From Escarpia spicata (lineage: Eukaryota; Annelida; Polychaeta; Sabellida; Siboglinidae), in NCBI GenBank assembly GCA_963995525.1, contig OZ023205.1:50813681-50877680 (forward strand): DNA of 64,000 nt. Reading direction: 5' to 3'. The position numbers were made by a program, and so were the translations under genes. The notes under the pieces were generated by a model. It did no database searches and had not been told where the DNA came from. It worked only from the letters and a program-made list of their open reading frames with translations. Below, piece by piece: positions 11,456 through 22,442 of this stretch; within the stretch, counting starts at the first letter, position 1; each line of letters begins with the position of its first letter.

Positions 11456-11545
11456 GTCGGTCCTGCTAGCTCAGTTGGTAAAGGCGTTGGTTCCTTGGCA
11501 TATATTTTTCAATCGGGCGACGCCGGTTCAATCCCGACACCAAAC
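11456..11545 (+). mobile_element. tRNA-like Pol III element (SINE head or tRNA relic)
   Basis: A perfect A box, TAGCTCAGTTGG, lies at 11467..11478 and a good B box, GGTTCAATCCC, at 11525..11535, about 46 bp apart. The T arm can pair (GCCGG with CCGAC, one mismatch) and is followed directly by ACCA. The 5' end TGTCGG has no separate 3' acceptor strand, because its only complement is already used by the T arm. A complete cloverleaf therefore does not form. A tRNA-derived SINE head is more likely than a working tRNA gene. Confidence 0.45.
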
Positions 11546-11769
11546 CATTGATTTTCTTTACACGTTGTTTTGTTCATGTTTTCACGAAGTAATATAAACC
11601 AAATCATTTTTGAAGTGGATGTATTTCATCAGTTAATGGGACAAGACCCGTCGAAACGTCGGCGACGTAGTGTTTTGAAGCTTAGAGCAATGCCTACGAT
11701 ATTTAGTTACAGACCACAGCCGTCGAAACGCCGCACATTCTCCGTCGAGCACGCTGCCAAGTGAAGTCA

Positions 11770-13177
11770 GATCGCAAGAAGGTTAGTATTGAGTATTCAG
11801 TACCTAAATGACAATCTTGTATCATTTCATATTGCAGGATCTGATGTTATATACGTTAGTTAGTTAGTTAACTTTCTAGTTTTGGAATGGTGTCGGTAGG
11901 AACTGAACCTCAGACAGACTTAGCCTCAGCTCTGCCTCTGGCTCTGAGGAATTGCATGCCTTACACCGGGAATTTGACGGTTATTATTATTATTTTATTT
12001 GGTCTTTCTTTGATTGGTATCACGGCCGCGTGAACAAAGGCATAGCCATAGATATGCTGGAAATAATCTAGAACTACATGACACATTGAAGACTAGAAGA
12101 AAGCCGACGACTAGCAAAAGTTAACGGCAAACAATTCGCGGGGGCAATAATATAGCACTGGGCAGAAAAGTCTGGAATTGTCGCTATGACTCCATCAGAA
12201 TATTTGTAATAACATTTCAAGGCAGAATGTGTTTTAAATGAATTTGTTGTAAATATATTATGTTGAACATTTGTCTTATAAAAATCACTGACTGATGACC
12301 ATTGATAAGGGTTCCACTAACTACCCATCAATAAGCAGCAGGGAAATGCTAGATAATCAGCTCCCATTACATAACAGTGACACTGTTTTTATTTCATTAA
12401 AAGTGAGTGACAATTCTACCGGTGTATTTGGAGTGATAATTGACAATTTGACAACTTTAATTTGATTTTACAAACATTCGTAGGCTCCAGTTGCACATCT
12501 ATCTTGTTATAGTTAGAGGAAAGAAAGTAACGGACACAGTGTAACGGTATAAAAAGTAACACACTGTTTATATTATTATTACTATTTTATATATTATAAA
12601 AGTACTTTTGTGTTAAAATAAAGTGTGTGAGGTAAATCTTAGATTATTTTTTTTTATTTGGTGTCTTATAATTTATTTAAATGTCAGTGAATAAGTGTCA
12701 CTTTTATGATGTTGAAATTCAATCAATATATATATACATTAAAATGAGTTATGTTTTGCATTCACAAATTCACCACCTGTTTCAAATTTTAACAAATCAT
12801 TAAAAATAATTACTTTGAAAGCCTAATCTGCAATACAGGTAATTACCTCATCCATCATTTGAGATGCAACAAAGATCAAGTCCTTCAAACCCACTTCTCC
12901 ATAAACCACTTGGTAGACAGGTACAATTGCAATTACCAGTCAGGTTTTAGGCTGGGAATAAAACTGGTATAAATAGGGAATTTAGGGACTGAAAGAGCAG
13001 ATAAGAGAAATGATGAACAAACGAAACCAACCTGGGTTATGTAAAGGGGCAATACAGAAGGATTTTATCCTGGATTCAAGTCACCCAGGTGTTGTCAGGT
13101 GATAAACCCTTTGTGTGTGTGTACTGGGACTGTTACCATTTATAAATGTAAATTTATATAAGAAATCATTGTAAATG
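11770..13177. other. Unassigned AT-rich stretch
   Basis: Contains a short TTAG run near 11857 and many homopolymer tracts, with no open frame of note and no inverted-repeat ends that I could find. The stretch from 12490 to 12830 is very AT-rich. Confidence 0.45.
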
Positions 13178-13637
13178 CAGTAAACCTCGCATAAGTCGGA
13201 TTCACCTAAGACGGATTTTCACTCAACTCGGACAGAATTCCAAGGAACGGTTGATTTGTAATGAATTTCCCACAAAAATCTCTGTGTAAGTCGGATCTTC
13301 ACCTAACTCGGAATAATTGAGTCGATCTATTTGATCCGAGATAATGTGCTTTTCTTCGCCTAAGTCGGATCGCAGTATTCAACAAAATCACTTGGTAAGC
13401 TATAACCTTAGAGATCCGTGCCAAAATGAAGCATAACACTGTTTTAATACTGCATGATGTTGTATTTTGCTTGTGGACATCAACATTTATAGTTACCGCG
13501 TTATTTACAGTTACCTAAGGGCTGTTTGAGGGTTGCCTTTGGCACTGGGATATGTCATCTTCGGCTAAGTCAGATTTTTGCGCTACTCGAATTAAATCAC
13601 TCGGTCCGATTGAATCCCACTTAGGCGACGTTACTTT
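13178..13637. mobile_element. pogo/Tigger-like MITE, about 460 bp
   Basis: The left end reads CAGTAAACCTCGCATAAGTC and the right end, read inwards on the other strand, AAGTAACGTCGCCTAAGTGG. Both are followed by GGATTCA. The interior near both ends repeats a TAAGTCGGA-type motif at least six times, as in pogo/Tigger ends where cytosine-guanine-rich subterminal motifs recur. There is no transposase frame. A clear TA target duplication could not be fixed because of uncertainty about the right end. Confidence 0.55.
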
Positions 13638-14366
13638 AATTTGTTTTGATCAGTTCATTCAATTCCAATTCAATCTGTTTTGATTTTTGATTCAAATATT
13701 ATGTGTATGTTTTATCAGTTCAATTCCAAATCAAATAAGAATTGATAGTATGTCTGCGACAAACTATCCTTTTCACATAAGACGGGTTTAGTGATTGCTT
13801 GCAGACTATTGAACCTAAACTCCCATTGGTGTGAAAAATATCACAATATTATTTTTGTACTGGTTTTACAATTTGTACTTGAACTGATATTTATCTGTCA
13901 ACCAAGCAGCAGTGTAGCAGTATGGTTTAATTGGTTGTCAGAAAACGACATAAAAAAAGTAAAAAGAATTAAAGTAACACAAAAGTAACATTATTGATAT
14001 TATGATTTTATTTATTCATTATAACAAATTACAAATTGAATACGGCAATATATATTAACATTTGAAATATTGCTTTATTTTAGTTTTAAACTCAACGTAA
14101 TTATAAATTGGAGTTCTAAATGTCAAATTACTTTAGCCCAAAAATTACTGGAGCTGAGAGGCTCCTATTTTGGTTTCATGTTCATCTTCTCAAGGGATAT
14201 CACCAAATTTATTATTCAAAAACTGACGAGATGAGTGCAACCAATTTCAGAATTATTGGTTACCTTCAAATAGGATGACCCACTATATGACCATATTATT
14301 AATGATAACAAACACTCCATAATTAATCCAGACATGATCTTTATTCAGTATCTGTCTCTATTGCAG

Positions 14367-15835
14367 ACCATTACACAACCATTGTCCACTCGCATTCCGC
14401 TGTCCCCAGTTCCTACTACATCAAGCAAGTCTACTGCACATCACATCAAGTCGGTATGTACTGCATTATTCATGGAAACTCTTATTGATTTTTCGCTTGA
14501 AAAAAATGAATTATACATTATCTTTTTTCTGTAATGTGATAATTTAGCAAATGCTTTACCGTAATAGTGCACAAACACAATGTCATGTTTTACAGATTCC
14601 ACGAAAGAGGGTTGCTCCTACTTCCACCATTACACCATGACATGTTCTGCAAGCTCTTCCCCACCCGACAAAGTACTGCCACACTGACAACTTGAAGTAT
14701 TTCACAGTTACCTCCTCAAGTACTGCTCCAAAAGAGAGCACTTCTTCTATGAAGGTAGGGCAGAATTCATACATTGCAATTTGTTGTAAAATTTGCCTCA
14801 ATCATTCTAATAATAGCACCACTAACGTATTGTGGCATGGTAACATAGTGGTTAGATCATCAGAATCTTTTAAGTCTCTGCCATTTCAAAGCTTGTGGTG
14901 TTTTGCTCACTCCACATTGCTCCAGGTCACTCGGATAAATAAATGAGTACCTGACAGTGATACTATTTTCTTAGTATATGCTGTGTGGAGCTGAATACTA
15001 CCCAGAGGAGGATGGTGGTTGAATGGACAGAACTGTCAGGTGTTAACTATGTCACAGAGATGGCGTGAATAGTTCACAACTGTATTCACTTATATTAGTA
15101 TAATAAATTCTCCATGTAATAGTAACGATAACAAAATACAGTCACTGTATATGCCATATATAAGATACATGACAACAACGATTGATAACGAGTGATGATA
15201 AATGCAATTGTGGACTGTCATAATGGGATGCCTTGTTTGTAAGGATCAATATTATTTTTTTAATATCTGATTATGAATACTTGGCCATTTGAGGACGATT
15301 AAAACAGTCAAAATTTTTAAACACGATTACCGAGTGCAATTATAGAAGACATATTTATACATTATTGTCATTTGGAAAATGGCGTTTCAAAGTTCAATGA
15401 AAGCCGACCAGTCGTAAGGAAAGTAATTCACAGCAGCTTACTAATAATATATAGATAATGATGGGTTTGTTGCTTTTTGTTGGTAAGAATTTTATTACAA
15501 TACTGCATGTCCTGTTTATTATAGGGACGAAAGCATGGCTCATGCTGTCTGCTCTGGTATGGCCAAGCCCTAGCGCAGACAACCATGTTAACGTGGCGGA
15601 TGTCTGTTCAAGTAGGCGCAAGCAGTGGGTGCTGCGAAAGACAACACAGCAGCAGATTTACCTGCAAACCCACCTGCCAATGCTGATGGAAAGAGTGAAT
15701 GATGTCATTGTGAGAAATCTGAAACAGCCAGGAATCACTGTCCCAACTGGAATTGCAGTCCTTGGGACAGATGTGCCCAAGCCAATGAAACATGGTCTGC
15801 TGGCATCAAGAGGCAGTCGATTTGTAAATAAATAG
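14367..15835 (+). pseudogene. Candidate multi-exon gene or relic, unknown product
   Basis: Three candidate exons are flanked by good splice sites. The first is 14367..14453 (29 codons, Ser/Thr/Pro-rich, acceptor CTATTGCAG, donor GTATGT). The second is 14596..14754 (53 codons, donor GTAGGG), which has one in-frame TGA. The third starts at 15525 after TTATTATAG and runs to a TAG at 15833..15835. The last exon carries the most protein-like part: basic RRKQW, then VNDVIVRNLKQPG and GTDVPKP. The phase of exon three does not match exon two in that frame, so either an exon is missing or the gene is broken. I do not recognise the family. It converges on the - strand gene that ends at 15972. Confidence 0.4.
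14831..14960 (+). mobile_element. tRNA-derived SINE, degraded
   Basis: The head reads GTGGCATGGTAACATAGTGG followed by TTAGATCATCAGAATC, a decayed tRNA-like 5' half. The B box is poor. The 3' part carries AAATAAATGAGTACCTGACA, which shares TGAATGAGTACCTG-type sequence with the SINEs at 3036. This block recurs in SINEs of many invertebrates. It lies in the intron between the second and third candidate exons of the surrounding gene. Confidence 0.55.
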
Positions 15836-15866
15836 TCAATCCAACTATTTATTTACAAATCGACTG
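15814..15866. repeat. Perfect 22-bp inverted repeat over a stop codon
   Basis: The arms 15814..15835 and 15845..15866 are perfectly complementary over 22 bp with a 9-base loop. The left arm is the last 22 bases of the open frame ending at 15835, including its TAG. The right arm is therefore an exact inverted copy of the frame end. Template switching during replication is a likely origin. Confidence 0.9.
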
Positions 15867-15971
15867 AAAATTGACAAGGACGTTTCAAGGGACTGGTTGT
15901 TTTGTTTGCATTTCCACCTACAGCCATAGTTTTGTATAAGGTGACAAATGCACCCTCTAGTTTAGTCTAGT

Positions 15972-17645
15972 TCAGTCCTCAAGTGCCAAGTGGAATCCCT
16001 CATGTTGTGTCCCATCGAGTGCAGGGAAGTGTGATCGTATTTGATGGCTGGCACATGCTGGTCTAACTCTACGTACCTTTCGGCACAGCTTGCCATGGAT
16101 CCACCAGATGAACTGTCTATATTCAGCCCACCTGATAGACCTGAAATAAAATAAGGCTCACATAAATGTACTAACATTGTGAGCAGGTGGTGTATGAAAA
16201 TGGGTTTGAGGTAGTTCATTTCTTTGCCAAATTGGTATATATCAACAAGCAGTGTTTGTATGAAATTATTTGAACCTTTCTTCAATTCTCACATAGGCGT
16301 GCTACTCAAAATGTTCTACAATGATCCTATGTTGTTTACTATTAAACAGTAAAAAATGTTGGCAGATTTCTACTAACTATGCCTAGTATATACAGTTTAT
16401 GAAACTTCATACATATTATATGTTTATACATTTTAAAATTGCTGTTGCTTTGCTTGATATTCTGGTTAATGTAGTATTATCTTCATTGTTGATATGTCAA
16501 TAAATATTTAACAACACATTTCACTGCTGTTATAACACATGAATATATACTTACTTGTCTGGGTCTAGTTGCCAGTTATCTAACCGAATGTGATTCATAG
16601 CAACTAGTATATTTCCTTGGCCATTCGTAACTCATCGTAGTCTGCCTGCAACAAAGAACCAAGCGTTTAAATGAAAGTATTACATGAATAATAAACAAAC
16701 AGGGATTGTTATTACTACAGTGGAACCTCACTATATGGTCACATTTGTAATACAGCCTTGGTATAGTATAGAATATCAGTACTACCGCTAGTAAGATAAC
16801 TTTTATTCAGTCCCAAGGGTAGTCGTGACCTTAAAATTGAGGTTCCACTGTAAAAACCTAAAAACCGATCGCTTTATCATTCTGAATGAAGCCAATTTCA
16901 CAAGAAGCATGGATTAGGATTGTCTTTCTGTATTTATACAAGAATTACGCCCCCTCTCTATAAAATGTAATTCAAGCCTATTAAAACAACAATTAATACT
17001 GCCTCACATTTTTTCTCATACGTTGATACACATGCATAGTCGTTACTGTAAATATAACAATGGGGACACAACAGTTAACCTGTTTCTTTTCTATCATAGC
17101 CGTGGACAATTTGGAACTCGGTTCCTGGAACCGTTTTTAAAAGGACGAAGGTAATATTCTCATAAAATGTAAAACTGGACACTCGGACACCGAGCCCACG
17201 GCACTGGCTTGAGAACTGAGGACTGTCGTCGAATCGAGGTGCCACCGAGCTATCGCCTCACTCAGTTCATACGTTTATTTATTTAAATTATTACCCAGTC
17301 CGGAAATCATAATGAGCAGTTATTTATACTAGACACATAAATAATTACCTTTACCGACATGCTCTGCGTGCTGACGAGTCGCAGCCGTTTTCTGACAGCA
17401 GACATTCCTTTCTGAATCAAAAAATCAACTTGGCACTTTCCACAGCGCCAGTCAGTTACGTCTCGGCTTGTTAGTCGCCTCTGCATTTCTACTTCTCGCG
17501 CGTCTTCTTTATCATGCTTACGGTCACCAGAACGCTCTGGTCTATCTTGCAATACTGGCCCTTGTCTTTGCGGTTGAAACCGATATCCAGCTACTTCTGA
17601 ATCCATTTCATCAGACGAAGAATCAGAACCGTAACGACAAGCCAT
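15972..17645 (-). pseudogene. P2X purinoceptor 7 C-terminal-like gene, decayed
   Basis: Three - strand exons can be read. Exon 1 (17645..17349) starts MACRYGSDSSSDEMDSE and reaches DVTDWRCGKC, matching the acidic start and W-x-C-G-x-C motif of the family. Exon 2 (16645..16555) ends NHIRLDNWQLDPD plus two bases. Exon 3 (16140..15972) opens with the missing base and reads SIRWAEYRQFIWWIHGKL, then FPALDG and a TGA; AYRQF-W-x-H-G-L and IR-x-x-FP-x-x-DG are the family signature. The exon 2/3 junction is GT-AG and in frame. However, the frame entering exon 2 (ADYDELRMAKE) meets a TAG, and the frame leaving it differs by two bases around an ATATA run. The cysteine region after CGKC is also out of frame. 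I infer a pseudogene; a missed exon or sequencing error are alternatives. Such genes form large multicopy families in invertebrates and are thought to act as intracellular regulatory or zinc-binding domains rather than channels. Confidence 0.65.
16718..16850. mobile_element. 133-bp MITE with TA target duplication
   Basis: The ends are perfect 15-bp inverted repeats, CAGTGGAACCTCA at the left and its complement TGAGGTTCCACTG at the right, extended by a GGTCAC/GTGACC match further in. TA dinucleotides flank both ends (16716..16717 and 16851..16852). These features fit a pogo or Tc1/mariner-type non-autonomous element. It lies in the intron between exons 1 and 2 of the P2X7-like gene. Confidence 0.8.
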
Positions 17646-17859
17646 CTTGTCTAAACTCAGTGGGTAACATCGCACAGCGAGACCTGACGTTTTTTGGAAA
17701 CACTAGTACACACAATAGTGCTTAATACCAAAAAGTTCCCTTATGTTTCCCTTTAAAAGTAAGCGATATGCGAGCGATAATTGGGGACATTAATGTAATC
17801 GGAACGTTGTTTACAAAGTAGGTCACTGGCTAAGTCAACGCGAGGGGGGCGTCGTTGTT

Positions 17860-18290
17860 TGTCTACCGCGGGGCTACGATAGAGCATGTGACTGAAAGGG
17901 TAGAAAAGATATTGGGGCATGGCAAGGGAGAGTCTATACAAGTACACGTAGTGACAAATAATGCAGACAAGGAAGGAACAACTGGAATAGTTCAGGAGTA
18001 CATGCAGTTAGCGATGAAGATAAAGAAGACAAGAGTTGAACAGATTATTCTCTTAGGAATTTTGTCAGTGATGGGAGGAGGGGGGGGGGGCAGCATACAT
18101 AAACCGCAAGAGGAATGCGATCAATGCACTGGTTGAACAGATGTGTGAAGATGAGGGGGTGGAATTCACATATTTACTTTGTTTGGAGGGAAGATATGTA
18201 CATGAGAGATGTCCTCCATCTAAGTGGAAAGAGGGCAGATTTTCAGAGAACCTGCTGCGATCTGTTGACAATGAGACAGGTTGCATCTCT
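17860..18290 (+). pseudogene. LINE ORF1-type SGNH esterase relic
   Basis: Reads GATIEHVTERVEKILGHGKG, then HVVTNNADKEGTT, the TNNADKEGTT-type block of CR1-like esterase proteins. A poly-G run at about 18079 shifts the frame, after which NALVEQMCEDEGVEFTYL-like sequence continues the domain. The catalytic serine block upstream is missing. The product would have been an RNP or esterase-like accessory protein for retrotransposition. Confidence 0.65.
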
Positions 18291-18399
18291 TTAAACTAGA
18301 TTCGCAGGGGGGGGGGCTCACAGAGAAACTTGAAACTGGAGGCATAGATAAAGACAGCACAAATAAATCAGCAAAGAACAGTCTGGAAAACTATTGTGA

Positions 18400-18893
18400 A
18401 GCTGGATATAAATGTGTTTGTTTAAATGCAAGGAGTATAGTAAACAAAAGAAATGAACTAAACATAATGGTAGAAGATATTGACCCTCACATAATACGTA
18501 TAACCAAATCATGAGTCACCACCGCTATATCAGATGCCGAATTGGGACTGACAGGACATGTAATGTTTAGGAAAGATAGAATAGGAAGAAGGGGAAGTGA
18601 AGTTATTTTATATATATAAATCTATCCAGGCTTATGAAATAAAATTTAAAAAAGATGCAGATTGCGAAGAAGCTGTATGGTGTAACATAGTTACAGGAAA
18701 CTCAACGTTAACGTTTGGGTTAGTTTATCGAAGTCTAAACATAAGCATAGAAGAGAATGAAAAAGTACAAAATGCTATAAGGGAAATGACCAAACGGGAC
18801 TGTGTTATTATGGGGGATTTTAACCATTGGCATATACAATGGAAAGCTTTACAGGGTATGGGTAATGAGGACCACAAGATTTTAGTTTAGTAC
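18400..18893 (+). pseudogene. LINE endonuclease relic
   Basis: Contains CLNARSIVNKRNELNIMVED (N-A-R-S-x-x-N-K start of the endonuclease) and, after a stop and a shift, CVIMGDFNHWHIQW, the G-D-F-N-x-W-x-I-x-W active-site block. The nick-making domain is thus present but broken. Its stop at about 18888 is followed by heavily decayed linker sequence to 19670. Confidence 0.75.
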
Positions 18894-19669
18894 AACATAG
18901 TTTCCTTTCTCAACATGTGCTACAACCAACCAAGGGTGAGAATGTGTTAGACAAAGTTTAGTTTTTCTATAGAATTAATTAGTTGACAATGTCAAGATGT
19001 GTGAGCCACTGGGGAGTATTGATCACAACTAGATACATTATACCATCAGAGTAAAATCAGAAAGGAATAGTAAAAAGCAGTACAGGAGAAATTTTCAAAA
19101 AGGAAGATATGAGGTTATGAGGAAATACTTAGCAAAGGTAGACTGGAATAACACACAGGAGAATAAGTCCGCAACAGAATGCTGGAATATCTTAAAGAGT
19201 GAAATTGAGTGCATCGTCGATAAATTTGTTCCCTTGAAAAAACAAGGGAAACGGTCCAAAAGAAACACTTATTGAAAGAAGCCATTATAAAAATTAAGTA
19301 CAAATAAATTATGTGGAAATCATATAGACGTTCTGGAAATTATGAAGACTACACATTTATAAAGAAGCACTAAACCAAGCTACAGTTTAAATTAGAAATT
19401 CAAACAGAAGCTATGAACAAAAAATAGCTTGTAATATAAAATATGACAGCAAAAGTTTTTGTGCGTATGTTCGAAACAAGCAGACATTTCATGATAAGGT
19501 CGGTCCTCTAGAAGATAGTGTGGGAATATAATATCCGAGGGATTCTTAATGGCAGAAGACCTGAATGAGTATTTTAGTTCGGTGTTTACCAGCGAAGATA
19601 CAGTTCACTGTCATTACCAGAGGCTAAGTTCAAGGGGCAGAATCATACTATTTAGGACAGTTAATTGTA

Positions 19670-20545
19670 ACTCTGGAAATGGTAGCTAAGAAAATTATGG
19701 CTACGAAGGATAATAAATCACCTGGAGTGGATGGGATTCCGCCCAAACTACTGTTGGAAATTGTAGAACAAATTAGCATACCGCTTGCAACAGTTGTCAG
19801 TTTGTCATTAGAAGAGGGAGTCGTTCCTTTAAAATGGAAAGAAGCAAACATTATATCGTTATTTAAAAAAACGTTCGAGAAACAAGTCAAAGAACTATAG
19901 TCCAGGGAGTTTAACATAAGAGATTTGCAAATTATTAGAAAGACTAATTAAAGATCACATGGTGGATTTTTTGTTAAACATATCTTGATAAACCCATCTC
20001 AACATGTATTTCTAAAAGCGAGGTAATGCTTTACAAATATATTATGTTTTTTGGAAGATATCACTAAGTGGGTAGACGAGGGATCACCAGTAAACATCAT
20101 CTACTTATATTTTCAAAAAGCTTTCGATAAAGTGCTACATCAATAATTACTGCTTAAACTAAAGGTCCATGGCATAGGAAATGGTATAATTAACTGGATA
20201 GAAAAATGTCTGATTTACAGAAGACAAGGGATAGTTGTTGATGGGGAGGCTTCAAACTGGAAATCAGTTTTGAGTGGGGCACCACAGGGATAGGTATTGG
20301 GACCTATATTATTCTTAATATATATAAACAATTTGGACTATGATATAACACGCAAGGTGATGAAATTTGCGGATGATACAAAAGTGTTTAGAAATACTAA
20401 AAGTGATGGAGATAGACAACATTTACAAGATGATCTTGACAGGTTGATCAAATGGTCTGAAAATTGGCAAATGTTGTTCAATTTTGGGAAATGTAAATGC
20501 CTCCACACAGGACATGGGAACGAAGATGTATAATATACAATGGGG
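19670..20545 (+). pseudogene. LINE reverse transcriptase relic
   Basis: Reads KSPGVDGIPPKLL in the first part (19679..19900), then the fingers region with shifts, then MGPILFLIYINNLDYD and KFADDTKVF. FADD is the polymerase catalytic motif. Stops occur between the parts, including one directly before GPILF in the GAPQG region. After 20545 the frame is lost at a poly-G run and resumes at about 20629. Confidence 0.85.
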
Positions 20546-21179
20546 GGGGGGGATACTGTACTAAGTAATACTGTAAAAGAAAAGGACTTAAGTTTAACTA
20601 TTAGTGCTGATATGAAGGTTTCAGAGCAATGCAGAATTGTAGCCAGGAAAATCAAATCCTTGGATTAATTAGGCGAAATATAGCGTATAAGAAAAAAGAG
20701 TTAATAATACCGCTGTACAAAACAGTAGTTAGGCCTCATTTAGAATACTGTATACAAGAGTGGACGCCATATTGGAAAGGACATAGATATGCTAGAGAGA
20801 GTACAGAGGAGAGTGATTAAAATTATACAAAAACTGAGGGAGCTAAGTTATGAAAAAACGGCTAAAAGAATGTGTTTTAGCAACATTAGCGACCAGAAGA
20901 GTGAAAGCAGATCAGATAGAAGTGTTTAAAATATTGAATGGTTATAAAAATATTGATAGAAATATTTTTTTCTCAGTTAAGAAAGATAGAAAGACTAGAG
21001 GACATGGAGTCACATTAGTAAAGGAGCAGTGTAGATTAGATATAAGAAAGTATTCATTTTCACAAAGGACAGTAAATAAATGGAACATATTATCTACTGA
21101 GTGTGTGGGTGCTAGTAGTGTGAATATGTTTCAAAATAAAATCGATACATACCTCAGGAGGGAGGGATACATGTAGATA

Positions 21180-22110
21180 AAAGGGTTGGACTCTCGATAC
21201 GCCAAAGGGCTTCCTTGTTCACCTGCCATCTAGAGTTAATTCTCTGGGTAGCAATCTTGTTAAATCTGCCAACTTTTTTGTTGAAATCCTGGACGCACAC
21301 ACCCGCACGCACATACACACGAATGCACACGAACACGAACGCACACACGACGGAAGCAACTAGCTCGCGTGCACAGATGGCACGTAAACTAATTACGCAT
21401 AGCATCCACGCACAGACCGCACACGCACACTACATGTGGAAACGAATGCAGGCCCGTTCATGTATAAAAACCACATGCGCAACAAAAAACACAAGACACA
21501 TACATCCAGAAGGTGTGCGTTTGTTCGAGCACACCTGCGCACATCAACCCCTGCCTGCGTGCGAGCATTAGGACTCGTTTTTCCGCTCGATTAGTCTGCG
21601 ACTGTCGAGCCACAGGCCCCAGGTTCTACTCCTAGGCCCGGCGTTCGGCTATCGTCCTGACTCGATTGAAGCATTTAATAATTGATTGCAGTACACGAAG
21701 CGATGACAAAAACGCCAACAAACGCCGCCCGCTGAGAATAGACGGCCTGTCAACTAATAATAGAGTTGATGCCGCATTGCAGTGTGTCTCTCGTTCTAAC
21801 GTATGATTCATTGTTGTGAAAATATACACAATTCGAGTTACGTACGTCCTACTGGAGTGTCAACAGGGCATGCGCCTGAGAGGCTCGTCCGCAGATGATA
21901 GTTGGTCGTTCTTCGGTAGAGGACGCCCTCGAAGATGCTGCTGCTGTGGCAGCGATGTTGTTTACGTTAGCGTAAGACTGGGACTACGGTCACGACACGA
22001 ACGGACACTTAGGTTTGCGGTAGTATTAGTATAACATAGCGGTTCTGCGTATCAGGAGAATTGAACCAACAACGACGCGAGCGGCGCGCAGGTGAGGGCA
22101 TGACGTCAAT
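21180..22110. other. CA-rich degenerate repeat and unassigned CpG-richer DNA
   Basis: 21285..21430 is an irregular CACACG/CACGAA microsatellite. 21860..22095 has more CpG than its surroundings and ends in GCGCGCAG followed by GTGAGG, a possible splice donor. A perfect TGACGTCA palindrome lies at 22101..22108. This could be a promoter and first exon, but no downstream exon could be tied to it. Confidence 0.3.
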
Positions 22111-22166
22111 ATTTATATTTGTTGCTTCTTTGTCTTTCCATATGTCTCCATGGTGTGATTACAATA

Positions 22167-22442
22167 ATGGAAGGAAGTAATGCAGTCACTATAGGCTGTA
22201 TAGACTATACTAAACTGGGTTTGTCAGCTGGCGTACAGAAATGGGTGAGGAATTCGATTCAACACTTTATTTTGGACTCAAGTGATGTGAATATTCACTA
22301 CACAGATGTCCTTATAGGCGGACATAGCCACAACCAAACGTTTCGCAGTAATTTTCACAATGTACATATAACAGACAGGACAGGAATAACTTACATTGAT
22401 AGCCTAGTAAACACACTTATTCTTAATATGAAGTTCAAATAA
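22167..22442 (+). CDS. Possible small open frame (91 aa), unrecognised
   Basis: Opens with MEGSNAVTIG and runs to a TAA at 22440. It can be extended upstream without an ATG to 22119 with a leucine-rich stretch. No motif, repeat or family is recognised, and there is no splice or promoter support beyond the CRE-like palindrome 60 bases upstream. A chance frame is quite possible. Confidence 0.2.
   Translation: MEGSNAVTIGCIDYTKLGLSAGVQKWVRNSIQHFILDSSDVNIHYTDVLIGGHSHNQTFRSNFHNVHITDRTGITYIDSLVNTLILNMKFK

Larger units (their letters stand above)
17860..21176 (+). mobile_element. Decayed CR1-like LINE, 5' truncated
   Basis: Collinear relics of one non-LTR retrotransposon run on the + strand: an SGNH-esterase-like part (17860..18290), an apurinic-type endonuclease (about 18400..18890), reverse transcriptase (about 19670..20540) and a conserved C-terminal part (20629..21176). 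Many stops and frame changes separate them, so the copy is dead. The esterase lacks its usual N-terminal catalytic part, which suggests 5' truncation at about 17860. Poly-G runs (18070, 18307, 20540) add frameshifts. CR1/L2-type LINEs with an esterase domain are known from animals; the clade call is inference. Confidence 0.85.

Noticed and set aside
11456..11545. Functional tRNA gene
   Set aside because: The boxes are good but no 3' acceptor strand pairs with the 5' end, so the cloverleaf is incomplete.
16069..16078. Splice donor GTACGT within the last exon of the P2X7-like gene
   Set aside because: Reading through it keeps the family motif (VRRV, then IRSHFPALDG) in frame to a TGA, so it is coding and not a splice site.
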